Assembly (NCBI GenBank): GCA_014378555.1
Contig: JACMNN010000036.1
Coordinates: 1 to 50,466, forward strand
Reading direction: 5' to 3'
Length of the DNA stretch: 50,466 nucleotides
Source of the DNA: Burkholderiales bacterium
Lineage (GTDB): Bacteria; Pseudomonadota; Gammaproteobacteria; Burkholderiales; Casimicrobiaceae
Under the pieces are notes generated by a model, which worked only from the letters and a program-made list of their open reading frames with translations, searched no databases and was not told the origin of the DNA. The position numbers and the translations under genes are program-made. Positions 42,655 to 50,466 of the stretch are shown one piece after another (position 1 is the stretch's first letter; every line of letters starts with the position of its first letter).

Positions 42655-42756
42655 GGTGCTGAAAATCCTTTTCCAAAACAATTGATAGTGGACTCTCGCA
42701 CCGAGGGGCAAGCTGGGCTAGATGGTCTAGAGCACCCAGCATCCAAAGTAGCAGCG

Positions 42757-43470
42757 CTACCCGCCCAGATAAGCCTCCTTGACGCGCGGATCAGCGAGCA
42801 ACACTTTCGCGTCACCCTGCAATGTAATTTCGCCGGACTCGAGCACGTAGCCACGGGTGGCATTCTCAAGCGCGAGCTGTGCGTTTTGCTCGATCAGCAA
42901 AATCGTGGTGCCGCGTGACGCGATCAAACGGATGATTTCAAAGATTTTGTCGACCATCAGCGGCGCGAGGCCCATCGACGGCTCGTCGAGCATTAAAAGC
43001 TTCGGTTGTGCGAGCATGGCGCGACCGATGGCGAGCATTTGTTGCTCGCCACCGGACAGCGTGCCGGCCATTTGCAGCGTGCGCTCTTTCAGGCGTGGAA
43101 TCATGGTGTAGATCTCGTCGACCTCACGCAATATTTGCGCTTTGTCGTCGCGTGAATACGCGCCCATCAGCAAATTTTCGTGCACGTTAAGCCGCGCGAA
43201 CACGCCACGTCCTTCCGGGCACAGCGCGATGCCCAAGCCGACTAACGCGTGTGAGGGCACGCCCGTAATGTCCCGGCCCTTATAGGTGACTGTGCCGCCT
43301 GCGGGTTTGATGAGACCGGACAGCGCACGCAGCGTGCTGGATTTTCCTGCGCCGTTGGCACCAATCAGCGTGACCAGTTCACCTTCGTTGACATGAAAAT
43401 CAATGCCCTTGATCGCCTTGATACCGCCATACGCGACCTGTAATTTTTTGACGTCGAGCATCGCAGTCAT
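42757..43470 (-). CDS. livF: Branched-chain amino acid ABC transporter ATPase LivF
   Basis: A 237-residue ABC ATPase. Walker A is GANGAGKSS (37-45), the signature LSGGEQQ (138-144) and Walker B LMLDEPSMGL (159-168), the exact LivF pattern. With LivG it powers import of leucine, isoleucine and valine through LivH and LivM. It overlaps livG by four bases (ATGA) and is the last gene of the livHMGF set, so translation is coupled. The substrate could also be another amide or urea, as these families overlap, but the neighbouring leucine-use genes fit branched-chain amino acids. Confidence 0.9.
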   Translation of the reverse strand: MTAMLDVKKLQVAYGGIKAIKGIDFHVNEGELVTLIGANGAGKSSTLRALSGLIKPAGGTVTYKGRDITGVPSHALVGLGIALCPEGRGVFARLNVHENLLMGAYSRDDKAQILREVDEIYTMIPRLKERTLQMAGTLSGGEQQMLAIGRAMLAQPKLLMLDEPSMGLAPLMVDKIFEIIRLIASRGTTILLIEQNAQLALENATRGYVLESGEITLQGDAKVLLADPRVKEAYLGG

Positions 43471-44255
43471 GCTTTCGCTCCTACTTCTGCGTGCGCACCA
43501 CCGAGGTAGGCTTTGATCACTGCGGGATCTTTTTGAATTTGCGACGGAGTGCCATCAGCAATTTTTTTTCCGTAATCAAGCACCACAATGTGTTGACACA
43601 CGTTCATCACTAGGCGCATGTCGTGCTCAATGAGCATCACGGTCGTACCGTCATTCGCAATGCGCTCAATTAGGGTGCGCAAGGTCACGGTTTCAGTGGC
43701 GTTCATGCCGGCGGCCGGCTCGTCCAACGCAACCATCTTAGGGTCGGTGGCGAGCGCACGTGCGATCTCTAACCGACGCTGTTCGCCATAAGCAAGCGTG
43801 CGGCTCTTGTCGCCTGCGCGTTTCGAAAGGTCAATGTAGGCCAGCAACTCGTGTGCGCGTTGCTCAATTTCTGCCTCTTCGCGACGCGCGGACGGAGTGC
43901 GGAAAATTGCGCCAAATGCGCCTGCTTTGGTGCGCACATGGCGCCCGACCATCACGTTCTCAAGCACCGTCATTTCACCGAAAAGGCGAATGTTCTGGAA
44001 GGTGCGCGCGATGCCCACCTGCGCCACTTCGTGCGGCGCTTTCACGTTGAGCGGTTTGCCGTCAAACAGGAATTTGCCCTCGTCCACCTGATACAAACCG
44101 GTGAGCGTGTTGAAGAAGGTGGTCTTGCCTGCGCCGTTCGGCCCGATTAGGCCAAAGATGGAACCGCGCGGGATCTGCATCGACACGTTGTCGAGTGCGG
44201 TGACACCACCAAAGCGCTTGGTCACGCCTTCTGCGGTGAACAGCATGTCAGCCAT
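43467..44255 (-). CDS. livG: Branched-chain amino acid ABC transporter ATPase LivG
   Basis: A 262-residue ABC ATPase. Walker A is GPNGAGKTT (38-46), followed by GIARTFQNIRLF and the LivG-specific signature LAYGEQRRLEIARAL, in which Tyr replaces the usual Ser-Gly. Walker B is VALDEPAAGMN. The ATG at 44255 shares one base with the livM stop (TAATG), and GGAGAAG lies upstream, so livM and livG are tightly coupled. A longer in-frame start at 44279 inside livM is less likely. The C-terminus carries a short Ala-rich tail. Confidence 0.92.
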   Translation of the reverse strand: MADMLFTAEGVTKRFGGVTALDNVSMQIPRGSIFGLIGPNGAGKTTFFNTLTGLYQVDEGKFLFDGKPLNVKAPHEVAQVGIARTFQNIRLFGEMTVLENVMVGRHVRTKAGAFGAIFRTPSARREEAEIEQRAHELLAYIDLSKRAGDKSRTLAYGEQRRLEIARALATDPKMVALDEPAAGMNATETVTLRTLIERIANDGTTVMLIEHDMRLVMNVCQHIVVLDYGKKIADGTPSQIQKDPAVIKAYLGGAHAEVGAKA

Positions 44256-45349
44256 TATTTCTTCTCCGGTGACGGCCACAGGCCTTGCGGCTTGAACAGC
44301 ATGATGAGAATCAGCGCGAGCGAAAAGATGAGGTTGCGCAACACTTCGGGCGCGATCAGCACCACGCCAAATATTTTCTGTTGTACGTTTTCATCGGCTG
44401 CGTAGCGAATGACTTCAGGCATCGCCGAGAGCAATACCGCGCCCAAAATCACACCCGGAATATGGCCCATGCCGCCCAGCACCACCATGGCGAGAATCAT
44501 GATCGATTCGAGCAACCCGAACGACTCGGGGCTCACGAATCCTTGCATTGACGCGAACAGTCCGCCCGCTAAACCGCCAGTCAATGCGCCGAACCCGAAC
44601 GCTGCGAGCTTGATATTGCGGGTGTTGATGCCCATCGCTTTTGCTGCAATTTCGTCTTCGCGCAACGCCTGCCACGCGCGACCTAGGCGCGAATGCTGCA
44701 GGCGATACACGCCAATCACGGACAGTATCGCGAACGCGAGAAACACGAAATAGTAAAGCTGTAAGCCACTGACATTGAAGCCACTGACATTGAAGCCACT
44801 GACATCAAGTCCTTTTCGCAAGTCGAGGCCAAACAGATTTAAACCATCAATGCCGGTGATGCCGCGTGGGCCGTTGGTGATGTTGTAGGTTTCGTCCGAC
44901 CACGGCAAACCTACTTTGTCGAAATTGTTCATCAATATTCGCACGATTTCGCCGAAACCTAGCGTCACGATGGCGAGGTAATCGCCACGCAGCTTGAGCA
45001 CCGGCGCACCCAGCATTAGACCTGCGAGCGCCGCCAGACACGCGCCTAGCGGAAGCAACACCCAAAACGGGTAATGCAGATTAAAGTGCGCGGAGGCCAA
45101 CAGCGACCACGTATACGCGCCGACCGCATAGAAGGCGACGTAGCCCAAGTCGAGCAGCCCTGCCACGCCGACCACAACGTTTAACCCCAACGCCAGCATC
45201 ACGTAAAGCAACGTGACGTTGAGGATGCGCACCCATGCTTGACCAAGCATGCCCGCGAGGAACGGCAGGATCAGGATCAGCACGCCGAGCGCGACGAACC
45301 AGACCATTTGCGTGCGTTTATCTTGCTTCAGTTGCATGAGCTTTGCCAT
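44255..45349 (-). CDS. livM: Branched-chain amino acid ABC transporter permease LivM
   Basis: A 364-residue inner-membrane permease with about ten helices. Family features are LGLNVVVGVAGLLDLGYVAFYAVGAY in outline, LRGDYLAIVTLGFGEIVRI and AAFGFGALTGGLAGGLFA. In the periplasmic/loop region near residues 180-196, FNVSG is repeated (DVSGFNVSGFNVSG), encoded by a 15-base tandem repeat in DNA. It starts two bases after the livH stop. The N-terminal extension of about 15 residues before the first helix is charged. Confidence 0.92.
   Translation of the reverse strand: MAKLMQLKQDKRTQMVWFVALGVLILILPFLAGMLGQAWVRILNVTLLYVMLALGLNVVVGVAGLLDLGYVAFYAVGAYTWSLLASAHFNLHYPFWVLLPLGACLAALAGLMLGAPVLKLRGDYLAIVTLGFGEIVRILMNNFDKVGLPWSDETYNITNGPRGITGIDGLNLFGLDLRKGLDVSGFNVSGFNVSGLQLYYFVFLAFAILSVIGVYRLQHSRLGRAWQALREDEIAAKAMGINTRNIKLAAFGFGALTGGLAGGLFASMQGFVSPESFGLLESIMILAMVVLGGMGHIPGVILGAVLLSAMPEVIRYAADENVQQKIFGVVLIAPEVLRNLIFSLALILIMLFKPQGLWPSPEKK
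44764..44808. repeat. 15-base tandem repeat inside livM
   Basis: Three copies of AGCCACTGACATTGA lie end to end (44764-44778, 44779-44793, 44794-44808; the last ends ATCAA). The 15-base unit keeps the reading frame and encodes repeated FNVSG in a loop of the permease. This is a coding minisatellite that could vary in copy number. Confidence 0.85.
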
Positions 45350-45351
45350 GA

Positions 45352-46257
45352 TTAAGCCCGCTCCGCAACACGCTCGCCAATCAGCCCCTGCGGACGGAAA
45401 ATGAGCACCAACACCAGCACCACAAACGCAAAGATGTCTTTGTAGTCACCCCGCACGAAGATCAGTCCGACGTTTTCAACCAGCCCCAATATCAGCCCGC
45501 CGACCATCGCTCCCCACAAGTTGCCAATGCCGCCCATCACCGCAGCGGTGAAGGCTTTGAGCCCCAACATGAAGCCCATGTAGTAGTGCGCCTGGCCGTA
45601 GTTGGATGCGACCATTACACCGGCAATCGCGCCGAGGCCGGAGCCGATGGCGAAGGTGATGGCGATAATCTTGTTAACGTCGATGCCCATTAAGCCGGCA
45701 ACCTTTTGGTTCTCGGCCGTGGCGCGCATCGCGGTGCCTATTTTGGTGTTGTGTACCAGCCACAGCAGGGCTGCCATCAGCGCAACTGAAGCGAGCAAAA
45801 TCACAATTTCGTTCATCGTCACCGTGACCACTCCAATCGTAATCGGATCTCTCGATATCAATTCGGGGAAAGTGAAATAGTTGCGGCCAAACACCAAAAT
45901 GGCGAGTTGCTGCAGCAGGATAGACACCCCAATCGCGGTGATCAGCGGGGCCAGTCGCGGCGCATTACGCAGCGGTCGATACGCAACACGCTCAATGGCT
46001 ACGCCCACCACGGCGCAGACCACCATCGCCACCAAGATGGCAATCAGCAGGGCCAGCAGCGAGGGCCTGCCCATCGACAGCAACCACTTGGTCGCAAACA
46101 CCGAAGTGGGCCCACCGATCATCACAATTTCGCCGTGCGCGAAATTGATCAACTGCAAAATACCGTAAACCATCGTGTAGCCCAGAGCCACCAGCGCATA
46201 CACGCTGCCGACCACCAGACCATTGACGATTTGCTGCAGCAATACGTCGATTGACAT
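45352..46257 (-). CDS. livH: Branched-chain amino acid ABC transporter permease LivH
   Basis: A 301-residue permease and the first gene of the liv operon. It begins with the LivH start region LLQQIVNGLVVGSVYALVALG and has the family motif GILQLINFAHGEIVMIG near residues 32-48. Later, AAVMGGIGNLWGAMVGG is the conserved cytosolic coupling loop. Eight hydrophobic segments are visible. GGGGA lies a few bases upstream of ATG 46257. The 162-base gap to putA should hold the operon promoter. The matching binding protein may be the partial gene at 50289. Confidence 0.93.
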   Translation of the reverse strand: MSIDVLLQQIVNGLVVGSVYALVALGYTMVYGILQLINFAHGEIVMIGGPTSVFATKWLLSMGRPSLLALLIAILVAMVVCAVVGVAIERVAYRPLRNAPRLAPLITAIGVSILLQQLAILVFGRNYFTFPELISRDPITIGVVTVTMNEIVILLASVALMAALLWLVHNTKIGTAMRATAENQKVAGLMGIDVNKIIAITFAIGSGLGAIAGVMVASNYGQAHYYMGFMLGLKAFTAAVMGGIGNLWGAMVGGLILGLVENVGLIFVRGDYKDIFAFVVLVLVLIFRPQGLIGERVAERA

Positions 46258-46419
46258 GAAATTCCCCGCTTAAAAATTTATCGTTGAGTTTGAAATGGGC
46301 GTCCTCCCCGAAAGCCGCATTTCCACGAATGTGCAGTATTCTGCCCTTACTCAGGGTGTCTGCTTATGCTGAAAACGTTTACCTTTATACGTGACGTGAC
46401 AGCGTGAGTGATGCACAAG

Positions 46420-49400
46420 CTATGCCATTAACAAGGTGACGTTGCCACCCGCCGCCACCGTGTTGATGGTGATGGTCTGTTCAGCGCAAAACCGTGGCAG
46501 GTAGAACGGTCCACCCGCCTTCGGCCCAGTACCACTCAGGCCCTCACCGCCGAACGGCTGCACCCCGACCACCGCGCCAATAATGTTGCGGTTGACGTAC
46601 ACGTTGCCAACGCGCGCGCGATGGGCGAGGCTCTCGGCCCGGCTATCGATGCGGGTGTGAATACCAAGCGTGAGGCCATAGCCCAACGCGTTAATCTGAT
46701 CAATCACTGCATTCGGGTCGCCCGACCAGCGAACGATTTGCAGTACCGGACCGAAAATTTCTTGTTTGACGTCAGCGATGCTGCCGATCTCAAAAATATG
46801 TGGCCCGATGATGTGCCGCGCGGCGTCAACGTTCGGAGCTGCAGGTGCGGCCATGGGCGGCAGCTTGGCCGCGAGTCTTGTCACATGCGCGCTGATGCCA
46901 TCAAACGCGTCACGATCAATCAATGGGCCTACGTCGGTGGCCAAGTGTTGTGTATCGCCGATGCTGAGTTCTTTGGCAGCACCCTGCAGCATGTGAATCA
47001 CTTGGTCGGCGATTTCCTCATGCAAACATAACAGCCGCAGCGCTGAACAACGCTGGCCAGACGAACGAAATGCGGACTGCACCACAGCATCTGCCACGTG
47101 TTCTGGCAGCGCGGTAGAGTCCACCAGCATCGCGTTAATGCCGCCAGTTTCTGCGATCAACGGCACGATGGGACCGTCTTTATTAGCGAGGCTGCGCTGA
47201 ATGATTTTCGCGACCTGTGTCGAACCGGTGAACACGACACCCGCCACTTTTTCGTGCGCCACCAGCGCGGCACCGACCGTTTCGCCCAGACCTGTCACCA
47301 CTTGCAAGGCATCTACTGGCACGCCCGCGGCATGTAACAAGCGCACCGCCTCAATGGCAACTACCGGCGTTTGCTCCGCTGGTTTGGCGACCACGGTATT
47401 GCCGGTCACCAGCGCTGCTGCGACCTGCCCCATGAATATGGCGAGCGGAAAATTCCACGGGCTGATGCACACCCAGACGCCGCGACCCTGCAGACGCAAC
47501 ATATTGTCCTCACCGGTCGGGCCGGGCAGTACGATTGGCGCGCAAATACGCTCCGCCTCATCGGCGTAGTAGCGCAAAAAATCAATCGCTTCACGCACTT
47601 CTGAGACCGCATCACCCCAGGTTTTGAACGCTTCCTTGACCAGCAACGCACAGAAACGCGGGAGATCCGCCTGCATCGCGTCAGCGGCCTGTCGCAACAG
47701 CATCGCGCGGTGGGCGACGGGCACATCGCGCCATGCCGTGAACGCAATGTGCGCGGTGCGCATGGCGTCCGCTGCCTCCTGAGCCGACGCATCATCGGGT
47801 GCTGTGACGCGCACCACCTCGAACGCTGCGAGCAACGGCGCCCGCATCGCATCAACCGTCAGATCAACGCCAGCGCTATTGATGCGCGGCAACAAAATAT
47901 CTTTCGGCAGCGGCAAATCCGTCGTTTCGGCAACCACCAGCGGCGAGGCAAGCAACTCGTCGATATCAACCGAGTCGTCAGAGAGTTGATGCACGAACGA
48001 CGAGTTGGCGCCGTTCTCAAGCAACCGGCGTACGAGGTAAGCAAGCAGGTCACCGTGCGAACCCACAGGAGCATAGATGCGCACGGTTTGCTTGGATGTT
48101 TCTGCGTTGCCGCCACGAAAAATTTCGCGATAGACGCCGGTGCCCATGCCGTGCAATCGCTGCAGCTCGAAGCGCGGTCGCTCATCCAATGCCAACGGCG
48201 CAGCACACTGTTTCGCCATTTGAAAAATGGCGGCAATGGTGCCCGCATTATGGGTGGCGAACTGCGGAAAAAACACGTCACTCTGCTTGAGTAACGATGC
48301 CGCGCAGGCGAGATAGCTCGAATCTGAATGCTGCTTATGGGTGAACACCGGGTAGGCGGGCAAGCCCATCTCCTGCGCCCGCTTGATCTCGCTGTCCCAA
48401 TATGCGCCCTTAACCAGACGGCACATCAGGCGCACCTTGTACTGTCTGGCGAGCGCGCCGACGTGCTCAATCAACTCAAGACTGCGCGTTTGGTAGGCCT
48501 GCAACGCTAAGCCAAAACCTTGCCATTGCGGGCAGCTCGCCTGCACCCGTTTGAGCAGCGCTTCGAACACATCAAGCGAAAGCTCAAGACGATCCACTTC
48601 CTCCGCGTCAATGGTCAGGTTGATCTGCGCGGCAGCCGCCAATTCACAAAGTTGCCACACCCGTGGCACCAATTCGTTCATCACCCGATCATGCTGCGCA
48701 TCTTCATAGCGCGGATGCAGTGCGGAGAGCTTGATCGAGATGCCGTCGGAGTCTTCGGGCGTATTTGCAAGCCAATCCGTTCGCCCTCGCCCTCGCCCTC
48801 GCCCTCGCTCTGTTTGCAGCGAAGGGTTTGACACGTTGAGCGACGAATCGAGCCCTTCGCGTTGCTCAGGGCGAACGGGCGTCATCGCGCGAATCGCGTG
48901 TTGGTAGCTGGCGAAGTAACGATCTGCGTCCTCCATGGTGCGGGCGCCTTCGCCAAGCATGTCAAAGCTAAAGCGCAGATTGTTAGCCTCGCGGCGCTGC
49001 GACTTCGCCTCCTTGATCGCCTCTTCAATAGTCTGCCCAAGCACGAATTGCTTAGCCAGCAATTGCACCGCCCGTATCGTGGCAGCAACGACCGTTTTTG
49101 CGCCGAGCTTGGCCAGAAATCCGGGGGGATGATCGGCCTCAGGCAGCGTCTTTTTTGACAGTCCGATGACCGAGTTTGAAAGCCGCGACAGCATGCCGTC
49201 CCCGGTGCCGTCAAATTTGGCGCGGCCTAATTGGTCGGCGGTCAGCGCCATGGCGGTCGCCGAATCTGGCACCCGCAGCAAGGCCTCAGCGAGCCGCATC
49301 AGCGCGAGGCCCTCGGGCTTAGAGATGGGGTATTCCTTAAGCAAACTCTCCATTGCCCAAAACGGCGGCGGGTTGTCGCGCACCGCGGTCACCCAAGGTC

Positions 49401-49503
49401 GTGCGGCGTCGATCACCTGCGGCCAATCGAGCGTGTCGGAAGCGGCGGCGACATTACGGCGGACAATCGCCAGTTCTTCACGGTAGGGGTGGGGCAGGCG
49501 CAT
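46420..49503 (-). CDS. putA: Bifunctional proline dehydrogenase / delta-1-pyrroline-5-carboxylate dehydrogenase
   Basis: A 1027-residue bifunctional PutA that oxidises proline to glutamate. There is no N-terminal ribbon-helix-helix DNA-binding domain, so this is the short, non-regulatory type. The proline dehydrogenase barrel (about residues 120-510) shows ISIKLSALHPRYEDA, RLMCRLVKGAYWDSEIKRA and FATHNAGTIAAIF. The aldehyde dehydrogenase half has IAETGGINAML and the catalytic Cys819 in SSGQRCSALR. About 40 residues (204-243) between the arm helix and the barrel come from a palindromic DNA repeat and include four Arg-Gly pairs. The divergent Lrp-type gene probably regulates it. Confidence 0.94.
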   Translation of the reverse strand: MRLPHPYREELAIVRRNVAAASDTLDWPQVIDAARPWVTAVRDNPPPFWAMESLLKEYPISKPEGLALMRLAEALLRVPDSATAMALTADQLGRAKFDGTGDGMLSRLSNSVIGLSKKTLPEADHPPGFLAKLGAKTVVAATIRAVQLLAKQFVLGQTIEEAIKEAKSQRREANNLRFSFDMLGEGARTMEDADRYFASYQHAIRAMTPVRPEQREGLDSSLNVSNPSLQTERGRGRGRGRTDWLANTPEDSDGISIKLSALHPRYEDAQHDRVMNELVPRVWQLCELAAAAQINLTIDAEEVDRLELSLDVFEALLKRVQASCPQWQGFGLALQAYQTRSLELIEHVGALARQYKVRLMCRLVKGAYWDSEIKRAQEMGLPAYPVFTHKQHSDSSYLACAASLLKQSDVFFPQFATHNAGTIAAIFQMAKQCAAPLALDERPRFELQRLHGMGTGVYREIFRGGNAETSKQTVRIYAPVGSHGDLLAYLVRRLLENGANSSFVHQLSDDSVDIDELLASPLVVAETTDLPLPKDILLPRINSAGVDLTVDAMRAPLLAAFEVVRVTAPDDASAQEAADAMRTAHIAFTAWRDVPVAHRAMLLRQAADAMQADLPRFCALLVKEAFKTWGDAVSEVREAIDFLRYYADEAERICAPIVLPGPTGEDNMLRLQGRGVWVCISPWNFPLAIFMGQVAAALVTGNTVVAKPAEQTPVVAIEAVRLLHAAGVPVDALQVVTGLGETVGAALVAHEKVAGVVFTGSTQVAKIIQRSLANKDGPIVPLIAETGGINAMLVDSTALPEHVADAVVQSAFRSSGQRCSALRLLCLHEEIADQVIHMLQGAAKELSIGDTQHLATDVGPLIDRDAFDGISAHVTRLAAKLPPMAAPAAPNVDAARHIIGPHIFEIGSIADVKQEIFGPVLQIVRWSGDPNAVIDQINALGYGLTLGIHTRIDSRAESLAHRARVGNVYVNRNIIGAVVGVQPFGGEGLSGTGPKAGGPFYLPRFCAEQTITINTVAAGGNVTLLMA
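48777..48879. repeat. Palindromic repeat pair with expanded hexanucleotide, inside putA
   Basis: Two opposed copies of the dispersed repeat lie inside putA. The left arm has CGCCCT expanded to four perfect tandem copies (48782-48805) plus a degenerate one (48806-48811) before GCAGCGAAGGGTTTGAC; the right arm is AGCCCTTCGC..CAGGGCGAACGGG (48851-48879). The reading frame of putA stays open throughout. On the minus strand the hexamer codes for Arg-Gly. Confidence 0.87.
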
Positions 49504-49520
49504 AGTGACTCACTCTATGT

Positions 49521-49533
49521 CAGAGAAACTCTG
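49521..49533. promoter_or_regulatory. Candidate operator between putA and the Lrp-type gene
   Basis: CAGAGAAACTCTG (49521-49533) is a perfect palindrome with a three-base centre, 18 bases upstream of putA. It lies in a 119-base divergent region that is strikingly AT-rich for this genome. Lrp-family proteins bind partly palindromic AT-containing sites, so this could be the target of the adjacent regulator. That is inference from position. Confidence 0.4.
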
Positions 49534-49622
49534 TATTTTCCGAATAAGACACTATGTTATTTTCGTTTTTGTTTGTTTATTCACTAAACTTCGTCCTTAT
49601 CGCAAAATAATATTTGGTAAAT

Positions 49623-50084
49623 ATGCCTGAAATTGACGCCATTGATCGAAAAATTCTGATTGCACTGCAACTGGACGGTCGCATCAGCAATTTAAAGCTC
49701 GCTGAAGCCGTATCGTTGTCGCCTACCGCGGTGCTCGCGCGCACGCAGCGGCTGCAGCGCGACGGCTTTATCGTGGGGTACACGGCAAAGCTTGATGCGG
49801 TGAAGCTTGGCTGTGGCATGACCGTATTCGTGGAGGTGCTGTTGGATCGCACCACGCCAAACATCTTTGATGCGTTCAAGGCCGCCGTGTTGACGCATCC
49901 TGAGATCAGCGAATGCCACATGGTGGCGGGCGGATTCGATTATTTGATCAAGCTGCGGGTGCGCGACATGGAGGCGTATCGCGACTTCGCAAGCCGCAGC
50001 CTATGGCAATTTCCCGGCGTGCGCGAAACGCGGACGTATGCAGTGATTGAAGCGGTGAAGGACGGCGGACCGTTGCCGATTTAG
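49623..50084 (+). CDS. Lrp/AsnC-family transcriptional regulator (likely regulator of putA)
   Basis: A 153-residue Lrp/AsnC protein. The N-terminal winged helix-turn-helix (residues 4-60) has DAIDRKILIALQLDGR and LSPTAVLARTQRLQRDG. The C-terminal RAM domain (about 65-145) includes VFVEVLLDR, HPEISECHMVAGGFDYLIKL in outline, and FPGVRETRTYAVIE. Divergent placement beside putA is typical of PutR, which senses proline and turns on putA. ATG 49623 fits the conserved MPEIDAIDRK start; a TTG three codons upstream is possible. The AT-rich leader is very short, and TAATAT (49608-49613) lies close to the start. Confidence 0.9.
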   Translation: MPEIDAIDRKILIALQLDGRISNLKLAEAVSLSPTAVLARTQRLQRDGFIVGYTAKLDAVKLGCGMTVFVEVLLDRTTPNIFDAFKAAVLTHPEISECHMVAGGFDYLIKLRVRDMEAYRDFASRSLWQFPGVRETRTYAVIEAVKDGGPLPI

Positions 50085-50242
50085 CAGCCATGAACAGGCA
50101 CAGTACACATACAACTTTTCAGGCACAGCCCTTTTAATGCAGGCTTGGCCACGAATACCGTCTACTGTTGACTTTCAGTAAAAACAGCGTTAGACCCAAT
50201 ATTTGAAGGGCTTAAGCAAGAAAGCTGTACAGAAAACGAACC

Positions 50243-50272
50243 AAAAAAAACGGCACCCGAAGGTGCCGTTTT
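50243..50272 (-). terminator. Intrinsic terminator after the partial binding-protein gene
   Basis: CGGCACC (50251-50257) pairs with GGTGCCG (50262-50268) around a CGAA loop. The run of eight A at 50243-50250 becomes a U tract when read on the minus strand. It lies 17 bases after the stop of the partial gene. TTTT on the other side could also allow termination on the plus strand after the Lrp-type gene. Confidence 0.85.
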
Positions 50273-50288
50273 CGCGAAGCTAGAAGAA

Positions 50289-50466
50289 TTACTTCTTCTT
50301 TTCTTCTTTGGCTGGAGCTGCTGCTGGAGCGGCGGCGGCTGGTGCTGGTGCAGCTGCTGGAGCGGCTTCAGCAGGGCCACCGACGATTTGAACGGTTTCC
50401 CATTTTCCGCCTTTGACCATAAACACGGTCACAGCGCCGTCTTTGATGTCGCCCTTGTCGTCGAAC
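50289..50466 (-). CDS. C-terminus of a branched-chain amino acid binding protein (partial) with Ala/Pro/Lys tail
   Basis: The window ends inside this minus-strand gene. The visible part begins FDDKGDIKDGAVTVFMVKGG, then KWETVQIVGG, which matches the C-terminal end of LivJ/LivK-type periplasmic binding proteins. It then continues with about 28 residues of Ala and Pro (PAEAAPAAAPAPAAAAPA and onward) and ends KEEKKK. That tail is not usual in this family. The protein probably serves the livHMGF transporter encoded 4 kb downstream on the same strand. Assignment rests on some 30 residues, so it is moderately sure. Confidence 0.7.
   Translation of the reverse strand, partial: FDDKGDIKDGAVTVFMVKGGKWETVQIVGGPAEAAPAAAPAPAAAAPAAAPAKEEKKK

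Noticed and set aside
46420-49503. PutA as its own repressor
   Set aside because: The N-terminal ribbon-helix-helix DNA-binding domain of regulatory PutA proteins is absent; a divergent Lrp-type gene is the likely regulator.

Overview
The window looks like a chromosomal segment of a Gram-negative betaproteobacterium, most likely of the order Burkholderiales. I infer this from the GC-rich coding sequence, the two Burkholderia-type trimeric porins, a Bug-family tricarboxylate-transporter receptor, the zapB-zapA-6S RNA-EVE gene order, E. coli-type GshA, Coq7 and MsbA. No phage, transposase, CRISPR array, rRNA or tRNA gene was seen. Species cannot be named from the sequence alone.

Layout. 1-7465 (+): a leucine/isovalerate catabolic operon (both methylcrotonyl-CoA carboxylase subunits, methylglutaconyl-CoA hydratase, HMG-CoA lyase) with an embedded hydroxyacid dehydrogenase of GhrA type, then a TatD-type hydrolase and a DUF1289 protein. 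A 145-bp inverted-repeat element fills the whole gap before the first complete gene and supplies its ribosome-binding site. 7666-10676 (-): coq7 and two outer-membrane porins. 10938-15534: a fused initiating glycosyltransferase and UDP-sugar 4,6-dehydratase, convergent with and overlapping msbA. 15675-21031 (+): an adenosylcobalamin riboswitch controlling btuB-btuF-btuC-btuD, a complete B12 uptake system. 21353-24640 (+): greB, zapB-like, zapA, 6S RNA, an EVE-domain gene and a TauE/SafE permease. 24727-30281 (-): an AmpG-like permease, gshA, srkA and a secreted beta-propeller protein. 30733-32500 (+): two transglutaminase-fold genes. 32583-35069 (-): an orphan Bug receptor and a protein with five 60-residue glycine-zipper repeats. 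35482-38363 (+): a VIT-family transporter, an unrecognised secreted protein and an unusual peptidoglycan-binding-domain protein. 38403-46257 (-): a large secreted alpha/beta-hydrolase-like protein, a Tas-type aldo/keto reductase, an SbtA-like permease and the livHMGF branched-chain amino acid transporter. 46420-50084: putA divergent from an Lrp-family regulator. 50289-50466 (-): the 3' end of what looks like the branched-chain amino acid binding protein.

The genes suggest a heterotroph that imports and burns amino acids (liv transport, leucine catabolism, proline catabolism under an Lrp-type regulator) and scavenges cobalamin. The most unusual signals are a family of dispersed palindromic repeats with core GTTCGCCCTGAGC and GCGAAGGGT. 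Copies occur between genes and also, in frame, inside btuC and putA. In putA part of the repeat has expanded into a hexanucleotide tract encoding Arg-Gly repeats. Other notable points are the glycosyltransferase-dehydratase fusion, the perfectly periodic glycine-zipper protein, the Ala/Pro/Lys-rich tail of the binding protein, and the inverted-repeat element carrying a ribosome-binding site.
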